Positions 1 to 7,107 of a stretch of 64,000 nt of DNA are shown here, in pieces. The notes below the pieces were generated by a model. It saw nothing but the letters and a program-made list of their open reading frames with translations, did not search any database and was not told the DNA's origin. The stretch is taken from contig CAZYWZ010000024.1 in the NCBI GenBank assembly GCA_964651705.1, positions 3,855-67,854 on the forward strand, read 5' to 3'. Within the stretch, counting starts at the first letter, position 1; the number at the start of each line of letters is the position of its first letter. The DNA is from JADLBR01 sp964651705 (GTDB lineage: Bacteria; Verrucomicrobiota; Verrucomicrobiia; JADLBR01). The position numbers and the translations under genes are program-made.

Positions 1-2849
1 ACGCCGATCCGGCGAAGTTTTTCGCCAACACCCATCCCGCGCAGAACCTCAAGGATGTCGCGAAGGCCGTCTTTGGCCGACTGGCAAATCCGACGGAGAG
101 TGGCTTGACGCTGCGGCTGAGCACCGGTTTTGGCGGCGGCAAGACACACACATTGATGACCCTCTGGCATCTGGGACGCCACGTGACCGATCCCAGCATC
201 GGACGCGAGGTGCTCGCCCCCGATGGACGCCCACCGGCCGTCACAACCATCGCGATCGACTGTGGCAAGGCGGGCGTTCCCGACTTTAATTCGCATTCGG
301 CCCTATCCACCCACAGCCTTTGGGGCGAGATGTTCTTTTTGCTTGGCGAAGCGAAAGAGCCCAAGGGGGGCGGTGCCAAGGCCATCGCGGCGCTCGGTGA
401 CGCCGATCGCCAAGAAGCATCGCCCAACGACAAGCAAGTCCAAGCGCTCCTTCCCGACGGCCCGATCCTGATCCTCCTGGATGAGTTGGTCATCTACATG
501 GCCAAACTGAGCGAGACCGGCAGGGGGAATCTGCTGGGATTCCTGAATCTCCTGATGTCCGTGGTGAGCGCCCGCCCCCAGACCGTCTTGGTGGTTACCG
601 ATCCGGGCAATCAGGCGGTGTACGCCAAAGAATCCGCGCGCCTTGCGGATGCACTTTCAGGCAGCGCAAAGAAACTCGAGGAAATCTTCGGCCGAAAGAT
701 GGCCAGCATCGATCCGATCGGTGACGAGTCGCCGAAGGTGATCGTTCGTCGCCTGTTTGGGAGTGTCGATCCCGCGGCGGCCGAGCGGGCGGCAAACACC
801 TATGGCGATCTTTATCAGCGCGTCGCTGCCGCCGATTCCCGTTTGCTGCCGTCCGGCGGGGCGACACCTCCTACGTCGCCCGACTATCGGAAGGCCATCG
901 AAGTTTCCTATCCGTTTCATCCGAGGCTCCTGAAGACCGCCGAGGAGAGGCTGGGCGCCATGGACAGTTTTCAGAAGAGCAGGGGCGTGTTGCGGCTCTT
1001 TGCGCGCATCATCCGAGACGTGTGGGATCGGAAGGAGCCCTGCGGGTTGATATCAGCCGGCGAGATCAACTGGTCCAATCGGGACATCCGCTCCGACCTG
1101 CTCGATCGCCTGCAGCGTGACAGGTTTGGCGCGGCGATCCGGGCGGACATCGAGGGCCACGCACTCGACTTGGATGGCGGAGAACGCGGCACCCACACCC
1201 GCGCGGCGTCGGCCCTCCTTCTGGAGAGCCTGGACATCGGCAACGCATCGAGCGGGCTCGATGCGCCCGAGGTCACCTTGGCCACCCTTCGGCCCGAAGA
1301 CGCCGGACCGGAACCCGGAGAAGCGTTGGACCGCCTCATCGGTACCTGCTGGCACACCTATCCGATGCCCGGCGGTCGCGGCTGGCAATTCCGATACGAC
1401 GCAAATGTCATCCGTCAGATCGATGAACTGCGCGGCAAGGTGCCGATCGATGACGCCGCCAACCGCATCCGCGCAGAGGTCCAGCAGTATTTCAGCGGCG
1501 CCGCCTTCAAACTGGCCGCATGGCCGTCCCACGCGAACCAAGTCCCGGAATCCGCCGATCTGCAGCTTGCGCTCTGTGCGGACGAAAAGCGGGCCGTCTC
1601 GGTGGTCTCATGGAGCGACGACCGCGATCCTGCTTCGCCAATCCCCCGGGGGTTCAAGAACGCCATCGTCGCGGTGGCGCCATCCGAGGCGAAGTGGCAC
1701 ATCGCGCTGGAGAAATGCCAGCGCCTGATCGCCGCTGAGAAGATCAAGAAGGAGCATTCCAGCGGGGCCGCCGGCAGGATTGTCCTGGAACAGATCGACC
1801 GGATCGAGCCGGACATGCGAAAGCAATTCTTGCTGAGCTGCTATCGCGCCTTCGACCGGGTCGTGCTCGCGGGCCGCGGCACCCTCCAACTCGAGGAGCA
1901 ATACATGGTGCCGGAGGCGCAGATCCTGCACCAACCCAAAGGCCAGGTCGGATTGAAGCGGTTCCTCGAAGAAAACAGACTGCTCCACAAGGCCACGGAC
2001 GCGATCGACCCCGATCTCTTCGTCGCTAAGATCCTGCCCGGCACCACGCCGCTGGCCGGGCAGCCTGAGGCCTTCACCGCCAAGGCCGTGCACGAGCGCA
2101 TCCTGGGTGCCCCAGGCCTGCGGCTTGTGCCTGACGCCGATGTCGTCCGCGCGACCATCTCCAGGGCCGTCGAGGCGGGCAAACTCGTCCTTCGTTTCGG
2201 CGATGGGCGCGCCTTCGACAGCAATGGATGTGTCGAGGGCGTGGCCGGGCACCGGCGCCGCATCGTCACGCCCTTGCCGCCCACGTTCCCTCTGGACACC
2301 AGCGTCCATCTGGCTGCATCGGGTTCGGGCCAAGCCACGGAATGGCTGGCCGAAGATGCCCCGGCGAAATCCGGAGAAGGCGCAAAGCCAGGGACCACAG
2401 GCGGTGGTGGCGCGCCACCACCTCCGCCGCCCCCAAGCCAGGTCACGGCGACGAGTTGGACCGCGATATTGGAGTACGCGAAGACGCGCCCCCTCTTGAA
2501 GTTGGAACTGCGCGCACCGTCCCCATCCGTTGCGGCCACGCTGGCGACGCTGGCGCAACCCCTCGGCGCCGATGCGCTGACCGCCAGTTTCACGGTGGCG
2601 GGCGACACCAAGGATGGTGGCTCGATCCACTTCGCCGCCAGTGAAGTGAAGCTGAATCATCCGACAAAGCCCCTGCAGATCGCCCAGACGTTGTTCCACG
2701 CCCTCGCGGAAGGCTGCACCTACGAGGCCACGGTCACGCTGGCGTTTAAGGAAGGGCGCCCCGGACTGCACGCCGTTTTGGAGAATCTTCGGCAGAGCGC
2801 CTCGGCAGATGTCAAACCCACGGGCGTATTCGACAAACCCATCGCCTGA
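1..2849 (+). CDS. DUF499-type AAA ATPase, 5' end outside window (Hma-like defence ATPase)
   Basis: The frame is open from the first bases, so the protein begins upstream; 948 residues are visible. A Walker A motif, GFGGGKTHT, lies about 42 residues into the visible part, followed by ILLDELVIYM as a likely Walker B. Near 2400-2450 a Gly/Pro-rich linker (TTGGGGAPPPPPPPS) separates the ATPase body from a C-terminal domain. ATPases with this GGGKTH signature (DUF499, COG1483) are known to sit beside DUF1156 DNA methylases and helicases in defence islands, and both partners occur downstream at 7104 and 10059. The inferred role is the motor or regulator of a helicase-methylase-ATPase system. The true start cannot be seen; a TTG at 105 is an internal codon, since coding clearly continues upstream of it. 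Confidence 0.85.
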   Translation, partial: ADPAKFFANTHPAQNLKDVAKAVFGRLANPTESGLTLRLSTGFGGGKTHTLMTLWHLGRHVTDPSIGREVLAPDGRPPAVTTIAIDCGKAGVPDFNSHSALSTHSLWGEMFFLLGEAKEPKGGGAKAIAALGDADRQEASPNDKQVQALLPDGPILILLDELVIYMAKLSETGRGNLLGFLNLLMSVVSARPQTVLVVTDPGNQAVYAKESARLADALSGSAKKLEEIFGRKMASIDPIGDESPKVIVRRLFGSVDPAAAERAANTYGDLYQRVAAADSRLLPSGGATPPTSPDYRKAIEVSYPFHPRLLKTAEERLGAMDSFQKSRGVLRLFARIIRDVWDRKEPCGLISAGEINWSNRDIRSDLLDRLQRDRFGAAIRADIEGHALDLDGGERGTHTRAASALLLESLDIGNASSGLDAPEVTLATLRPEDAGPEPGEALDRLIGTCWHTYPMPGGRGWQFRYDANVIRQIDELRGKVPIDDAANRIRAEVQQYFSGAAFKLAAWPSHANQVPESADLQLALCADEKRAVSVVSWSDDRDPASPIPRGFKNAIVAVAPSEAKWHIALEKCQRLIAAEKIKKEHSSGAAGRIVLEQIDRIEPDMRKQFLLSCYRAFDRVVLAGRGTLQLEEQYMVPEAQILHQPKGQVGLKRFLEENRLLHKATDAIDPDLFVAKILPGTTPLAGQPEAFTAKAVHERILGAPGLRLVPDADVVRATISRAVEAGKLVLRFGDGRAFDSNGCVEGVAGHRRRIVTPLPPTFPLDTSVHLAASGSGQATEWLAEDAPAKSGEGAKPGTTGGGGAPPPPPPPSQVTATSWTAILEYAKTRPLLKLELRAPSPSVAATLATLAQPLGADALTASFTVAGDTKDGGSIHFAASEVKLNHPTKPLQIAQTLFHALAEGCTYEATVTLAFKEGRPGLHAVLENLRQSASADVKPTGVFDKPIA

Positions 2850-2861
2850 TACAGAGTTCAT

Positions 2862-3317
2862 GTGAAAATCCGCGAAGCCTCTTTTGCCCTCCGGGTCGTG
2901 CGGCGCCGCGCGGGCGATGCCGCGATCCTCTACCGCCGCTCGCTCGACGCCAAGATGAACGAGCGGCTAACGCGCGTTGCATCGATATCGCCCCTCGCCT
3001 TCGCGTCCGGAGCCGGCCTGATCCGCCAGGCCGTCCGTGAAAGCTCGAAAGAGCGGGGTGCCGCACCCGCAACACGCGCCCGATTCGCCCTCGATCCCGG
3101 TCCCTTTTATCCGCTGGATCCCGACTGGGGCGCGCGCGTCGCCTGTTTTGCCCTCGTGGCCGCGGGCCTCCGCAATGCCGACCGCCTGCACCGTGCCGCA
3201 ACCCATCTCATCTCCTCGGACCCGGGCGAAGCCGCATGGTGGTATGGCCTGATGCGCAACGGCCGCCTCGGGCGCACCCGTCGCGCTTTGCGCATCCTCC
3301 TCGAGGCGGTCAAGTGA
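2862..3317 (+). CDS. Hypothetical protein in the Hma-like operon
   Basis: A 151-residue protein starting at GTG 2862, only 12 bases after the ATPase stop. An upstream ATG at 2860 is closed by an immediate stop, so GTG is the reasonable start. The N-terminus is strongly basic (FALRVVRRRAGDAAILYRRS), and the C-terminal half reads like a helical domain (WWYGLMRNGRLGRTRRALRI). No enzymatic motif or membrane segment is visible. Tight spacing argues for co-translation with the ATPase and a role as a small accessory subunit, possibly nucleic-acid binding because of its charge. I do not recognise the family. Confidence 0.7.
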   Translation: MKIREASFALRVVRRRAGDAAILYRRSLDAKMNERLTRVASISPLAFASGAGLIRQAVRESSKERGAAPATRARFALDPGPFYPLDPDWGARVACFALVAAGLRNADRLHRAATHLISSDPGEAAWWYGLMRNGRLGRTRRALRILLEAVK

Positions 3318-3368
3318 CCCCCCGAAATCCAAGTTCGAAAGTTCTGGTTTTTCATGTAAAGTGTGGTG

Positions 3369-3374
3369 TAAGGT
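3369..3374 (+). promoter_or_regulatory. Candidate -10 box (TAAGGT) ahead of TIGR04255-type gene
   Basis: TAAGGT fits the TAnnnT pattern and ends 9 bases before ATG 3384, inside the longest gap (66 bases) of this gene train. It could let the passenger genes from 3384 onward be expressed separately from the upstream ATPase. No convincing -35 box is visible. Confidence 0.25.
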
Positions 3375-3383
3375 GATCTTGCC

Positions 3384-4181
3384 ATGAACCGCCGATCCCA
3401 ACCGCCCCTTGCCCTGCCTCACTCGCCGCTGATCTTTGTCTTGGCGCAAGTCCGTATTGCTGCGGTACTTGTGATCTCGGAGAAGATTCCAATCATCCAG
3501 GAAGCGCTGCGCAAACAGGGATTCCCACGTTTCCGGCGAAGGCAGACTGACGTTGTCAAACCGCAGGTGGGTCCCATCACCCAGATCGAGCGGCGGGATC
3601 AGTGGGAATTCGGCGACAAGGACAACACCGCCTCGGTGCTGGTGGATGCGGAATCCATCGTCCTCCAGGCGTCCGAGTACACGGTGTTTGAATCGTTCAT
3701 GGAACGCCTTGAAGTCGCCCTGAACGCGGTGGCCGCCGCGGCCGAACCCAGTGTGGTCGAGCGCATCGGCCTCCGATACGTGGACTTGATCGTTCCCCGT
3801 GCGGGCAAGGCCCTGTCCGATTACGTGCGGCCGTCGTTGCTGGGCGAGGCGAACCCCCATCTCGGGTCGCGCCTGGCGTTTCTCTCGGAATCCATCGCAA
3901 AAACCGGCGACCACTCGAAGTTCCTCGTGCGGTTTGTCGATGGCTTCGGGGGCTTCGCGTTCCCGCCGGACCTCTTGCCCGTCTCCCTGCACCTCCGGCA
4001 AGATCCGAATCGCGGATCGTCGCGTTTCGGGATGCTCGACATGGATCACTTTGACGAAACCACGTCGGATTTTTCCGTCGAATCCATCTCGGATCGATTT
4101 TGGGGCCTGCACGAGGTCCACTCCAACGTCTTCAAGACGAGCGTCACAGAAGCCGCGCTCGCCGAATGGAGCCAATCATGA
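3384..4181 (+). CDS. TIGR04255-type protein
   Basis: 265 residues. The pattern, with an early PLIFVLAQVRI strand, the central VVERIGLRYVDLIVP segment and a C-terminal LHEVHSNVFKTSVTEAALAEW, matches the sporadically distributed TIGR04255 family of about 250-270 residues, whose biochemical function is not established. Its stop overlaps the start of the HTH protein at 4178 by ATGA, so the two are likely co-translated. Members occur patchily in mobile and defence regions; that fits a passenger between the ATPase and methylase genes here. No catalytic motif or transmembrane segment is seen. Confidence 0.7.
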   Translation: MNRRSQPPLALPHSPLIFVLAQVRIAAVLVISEKIPIIQEALRKQGFPRFRRRQTDVVKPQVGPITQIERRDQWEFGDKDNTASVLVDAESIVLQASEYTVFESFMERLEVALNAVAAAAEPSVVERIGLRYVDLIVPRAGKALSDYVRPSLLGEANPHLGSRLAFLSESIAKTGDHSKFLVRFVDGFGGFAFPPDLLPVSLHLRQDPNRGSSRFGMLDMDHFDETTSDFSVESISDRFWGLHEVHSNVFKTSVTEAALAEWSQS

Positions 4182-4903
4182 ACGGTGTGCTTGAATTTCC
4201 CGCTCGGGTCGATTCCTGGGAGGACGTGTTGCGCCCGGAACCGACCGGGGGCCGCAATCCCCTTTCGCTGTCGACGCATCGATGGGTTCCTGTGGAAACG
4301 CGTCGGTGGGAACCGCCAGGCGCATATCAGCGTCCGTGGGGCTCCGGCGCGGTTCGTGTCCTTCCTTGGGCCGATGCGCGAGAGTTGCCGATAGACCCTT
4401 GGCTTCGAGCGATTCTGAACTTCGTCGCGAACGAGTTCTTCGCCGTCCTTTCGTTCGACGTGCCTGCCGTGCTGGGCCGCATCCGCCACGAGCTGTCGCT
4501 CAATACCGCAGAGCTGGCCCGCGTCCTGAACGTTTCGCGCCCCACCGTGTACGCGTGGGCGGAAGGCGGCCCGGCCAAGCCGGAGAACCGCATGCGCCTC
4601 GCGCTGCTCCGCGATGTCGCCGAGTCTTGGCGCAGCCTCCGCCCGGAGCCGGTCGGCCCCCTCGTGAGGGAACCCGCGGCCGATGGTCGCACGCTCGTGG
4701 ATCTGCTCGTTGCGCCAGCATTGGATAGCGCCCGCATCGTTTCACGCCTCGAACAGCTTGCCGCCATCCACGCCGAACGCGACGCGCAGCGCCGCGCCCC
4801 GGGCCCCTCCATGCGAGAACTCGCCGCGAAGCATGGCTTCAAACCCGTCCCCAAGGAAACACTCCGCCAGACCCTCGAATGGCAGGCGAGCCGGGGGAAA
4901 TGA
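4178..4903 (+). CDS. HTH-domain protein paired with TIGR04255-type protein
   Basis: 241 residues, using ATG 4178, which overlaps the preceding stop (ATGA). An XRE-like helix-turn-helix is clear around residues 100-140: IRHELSLNTAELARVLNVSR followed by PTVYAWAEGG. The first 90 residues are Trp/Pro-rich, and the C-terminus is an Arg-rich helical tail. It may regulate its own cluster or act as the DNA-binding partner of the TIGR04255-type protein. Coding could be extended upstream to 4100 in frame, but that would overlap the previous gene extensively, so the overlapping ATG is preferred. Whether the pair behaves as toxin-antitoxin or as a regulator module cannot be told. Confidence 0.75.
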   Translation: MNGVLEFPARVDSWEDVLRPEPTGGRNPLSLSTHRWVPVETRRWEPPGAYQRPWGSGAVRVLPWADARELPIDPWLRAILNFVANEFFAVLSFDVPAVLGRIRHELSLNTAELARVLNVSRPTVYAWAEGGPAKPENRMRLALLRDVAESWRSLRPEPVGPLVREPAADGRTLVDLLVAPALDSARIVSRLEQLAAIHAERDAQRRAPGPSMRELAAKHGFKPVPKETLRQTLEWQASRGK

Positions 4904-4915
4904 CGCTCCGGCCCC

Positions 4916-5716
4916 ATGAGCGATGCGAGGCGGATCCGAGATCAGGGCTGGCGGCAGGGGAGCCTTTTGCCCGCCGCATCGATCCGCGACGGCGTCCATG
5001 CCCCATCCCCGCTCACGCCGTCGGACGAAGGCCTGTTCATGATCGTTTCCCAGGACTGCGATCTCATCCATGAGGATTTCGATACGGAACCCTTCGCCGA
5101 ACTCCTACTCTGGGAGCACGCCACAAAACCCCGCTCCGATTGGCACCACGGCAAGAACCCCCGCCACCTGCAAATCCAGGCGCGGCGTGCCGCGGAGGAT
5201 CTCTGGATCGAAACCCACGCCTGGGCCCGGGCCACCATCGACCGGCGCCGCCTCGCCACGTTCTCACCCGACCCCAACTGGGTCGTGGACCAACGCGATG
5301 TCCGATTGGTCGCGGCTTGGTTGGGAAAACGCTATCTCCGGCCAGCGTTTCCCGATGCCTTCAACGATCGGCTGGCACCGGCGCGCGCCAAGCTCGCCAA
5401 GATCCTCAAGGACTTCGGCGGCCCCATCGAGAAGATCTTCATCCACGTCGATCCCGATGACGAGCTGCCCCCGGACCGGCCGTACCGCCTCGTTGTCTGG
5501 CTGGTCATGCGCGCAGACGATTACGCCGATGAGGATCAGCGTTCCCTTGCCGAAAAGGCCGTGCTGCCAATGGAGCGCCTGCTATCGGCGCTCCCGGGCC
5601 TTGATGTGACGGATTGCCAGCTCAGGTCGGCGGATCAGGTGACGCTCGAGGATGCCCGCTACCTGCGACACTGGGACTTCGATCACCTGACGCATCGAAC
5701 CGCAACGGAGACCTGA
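4916..5716 (+). CDS. Hypothetical protein with VSQDCDL motif
   Basis: 266 residues, starting 12 bases after the HTH gene and ending 7 bases before the CD-NTase. The N-terminus carries WRQGSLLPAAS and, about 45 residues in, FMIVSQDCDLIHED, a Cys- and Asp-containing motif that recurs in uncharacterised defence-island proteins. The middle is rich in Trp and Arg, and the C-terminus ends in an acidic/histidine-containing tail. No transmembrane helix is seen. Position places it either with the TIGR04255/HTH pair or as an accessory of the CBASS-like module that follows. Function unknown. Confidence 0.7.
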   Translation: MSDARRIRDQGWRQGSLLPAASIRDGVHAPSPLTPSDEGLFMIVSQDCDLIHEDFDTEPFAELLLWEHATKPRSDWHHGKNPRHLQIQARRAAEDLWIETHAWARATIDRRRLATFSPDPNWVVDQRDVRLVAAWLGKRYLRPAFPDAFNDRLAPARAKLAKILKDFGGPIEKIFIHVDPDDELPPDRPYRLVVWLVMRADDYADEDQRSLAEKAVLPMERLLSALPGLDVTDCQLRSADQVTLEDARYLRHWDFDHLTHRTATET

Positions 5717-5723
5717 AAACGTC

Positions 5724-6587
5724 ATGCCGACGACAATTGCCCAGGGCTTTGCCACTCTTTCATCGAATCTCGAGATTACGGATCTCCAGGCCGGCACCGT
5801 GTCGACGCGCCAGAAAGGCGTCCGCGATGCCGTCGCATCCGACTTCACTGTCCTGCAATCGTTCCTGACCGGTTCCTACAAACGCAACACCATGATCGCT
5901 CCATTGGCCGAGGCCGACGTCGACGTGTTCGTGGTTCTGGACCCCTCCTACTTCCAAGAGCACACGCCGGTCACACTCCTCGAAGCGGTCCGCACCTCGC
6001 TGCGGAAGCAGTATCCCTCGACGCCTCGCTTCTCCAAGAATGGGCAGGCGGTGACCATCACGTTCTCCGATTTTCAGGTCGACGTGGTTCCCGCCTTCAA
6101 TCGCCAGGGTGGTGGCTATCTCATCCCAAACGCGAACTCCGGATCGTGGATCGCCACTGATCCAACCAAACACGAGTCCATCTGGACAGAGCAGAACAAG
6201 GCCCATGACGGCGATCTGGTTCCGTTTATCAAGATGATCAAGTGCTGGAACCGAGAGCACAGCCGATACTTGCGCTCGTTCCATTTGGAGACGGTTGTTC
6301 TGGAGGTACTCCGCGGCGTGACGATGTCGAATTGGGAATCGGCGGTGCGCTACTTTTTCGACAAGGCCAAGACCATGATTTCACTGCCGATTGGCGACCC
6401 CGCCGGATATGGTGGAAACTTGGCCAATTATCTGACATCAATCGACCAAACCGAGGTCAAGAAGCGCGTTGATGCCGCCTACGACCGCGCCAAAGATGCA
6501 GAGGCGCACATCGCCGCCGGCAAGATCGCCGATGCCTACGGCCGATACCGGATCATTTTCGGCGACTACTTTCCCGCTTATGGCTGA
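5724..6587 (+). CDS. CD-NTase / cGAS-DncV-like nucleotidyltransferase
   Basis: 287 residues. The nucleotidyltransferase core is clear: GSY at residues 50-52, then the paired metal ligands in ADVDVFVVLD (Asp65 and Asp67), and a third Asp in FQVDVVPAF (Asp120). This arrangement is that of CD-NTases, which make cyclic di- or trinucleotides on phage infection. The C-terminal half (about 150-287) looks like the helical substrate-binding domain. The gene overlaps by 8 bases a SLATT two-helix membrane protein, the expected effector partner. Together they form a minimal CBASS-like signalling module. The product nucleotide cannot be predicted from sequence alone. Confidence 0.88.
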   Translation: MPTTIAQGFATLSSNLEITDLQAGTVSTRQKGVRDAVASDFTVLQSFLTGSYKRNTMIAPLAEADVDVFVVLDPSYFQEHTPVTLLEAVRTSLRKQYPSTPRFSKNGQAVTITFSDFQVDVVPAFNRQGGGYLIPNANSGSWIATDPTKHESIWTEQNKAHDGDLVPFIKMIKCWNREHSRYLRSFHLETVVLEVLRGVTMSNWESAVRYFFDKAKTMISLPIGDPAGYGGNLANYLTSIDQTEVKKRVDAAYDRAKDAEAHIAAGKIADAYGRYRIIFGDYFPAYG

Positions 6588-7107
6588 CGCTCCGCACATG
6601 ATCGACGAGATCCGGAGGGAGGCGCAGCGCATTGAGGAAGACGCCACGTACTCCTCCTGCGGGCATTTCGAGGCGTCAAAGCCCTGGGCGACCCTCAACC
6701 TGTGGCTGGGCATTCCGGCCACGCTGGCATCTGCCGCGGCGGGTGTTTCCGCTCTAAATGACCTGCCGACGCTCGCCTCGATCATCGCATTCGCTGTGGC
6801 TGCGGGCACGGCGCTCATGACGTTCCTCGCACCCACCGAGCGACACAAACGGCATTCCGACTGCGGCAACGCCTACGCCACCCTCCGCAATGAAGTCCGG
6901 ATCTTCCAAAGCATCGAATGTGCGTCAGGGACGCCCATCGACGAGCTTCAAGCGCAGTTGAAAGAGTTCGACAAACGGAGAAATGATCTCAACGCCTCTT
7001 CCCCGATCATTCCCGAGCGCGCCTTCGAAAAGGCCCGGCGCGGCATCGAGCAAGGACAGAAGACGCACCGCGTCGATCAATCTCAAACGGATTCCGTGCA
7101 ACGATGA
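6580..7107 (+). CDS. SLATT-domain two-helix membrane effector
   Basis: 175 residues from ATG 6580, which overlaps the CD-NTase by 8 bases; an in-frame extension to 6469 would run deep into the CD-NTase gene and is rejected. The N-terminus (IDEIRREAQRIEEDATYSSC followed by GHF) is typical of SLATT proteins. Two hydrophobic segments follow: LNLWLGIPATLASAAAGVSA and ASIIAFAVAAGTALMTFLA. A cytoplasmic helical tail comes after. SLATT proteins are predicted to form pores or damage membranes when triggered by a nucleotide second messenger. The stop overlaps the methylase start by ATGA, so translation of this module is tied to the Hma-like operon. Confidence 0.85.
   Translation: MADAPHMIDEIRREAQRIEEDATYSSCGHFEASKPWATLNLWLGIPATLASAAAGVSALNDLPTLASIIAFAVAAGTALMTFLAPTERHKRHSDCGNAYATLRNEVRIFQSIECASGTPIDELQAQLKEFDKRRNDLNASSPIIPERAFEKARRGIEQGQKTHRVDQSQTDSVQR

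Noticed and set aside
1608..2861. 417-aa frame antisense to the DUF499 ATPase
   Set aside because: Shadow frame caused by high GC; the sense protein has clear motifs and continuous homology.
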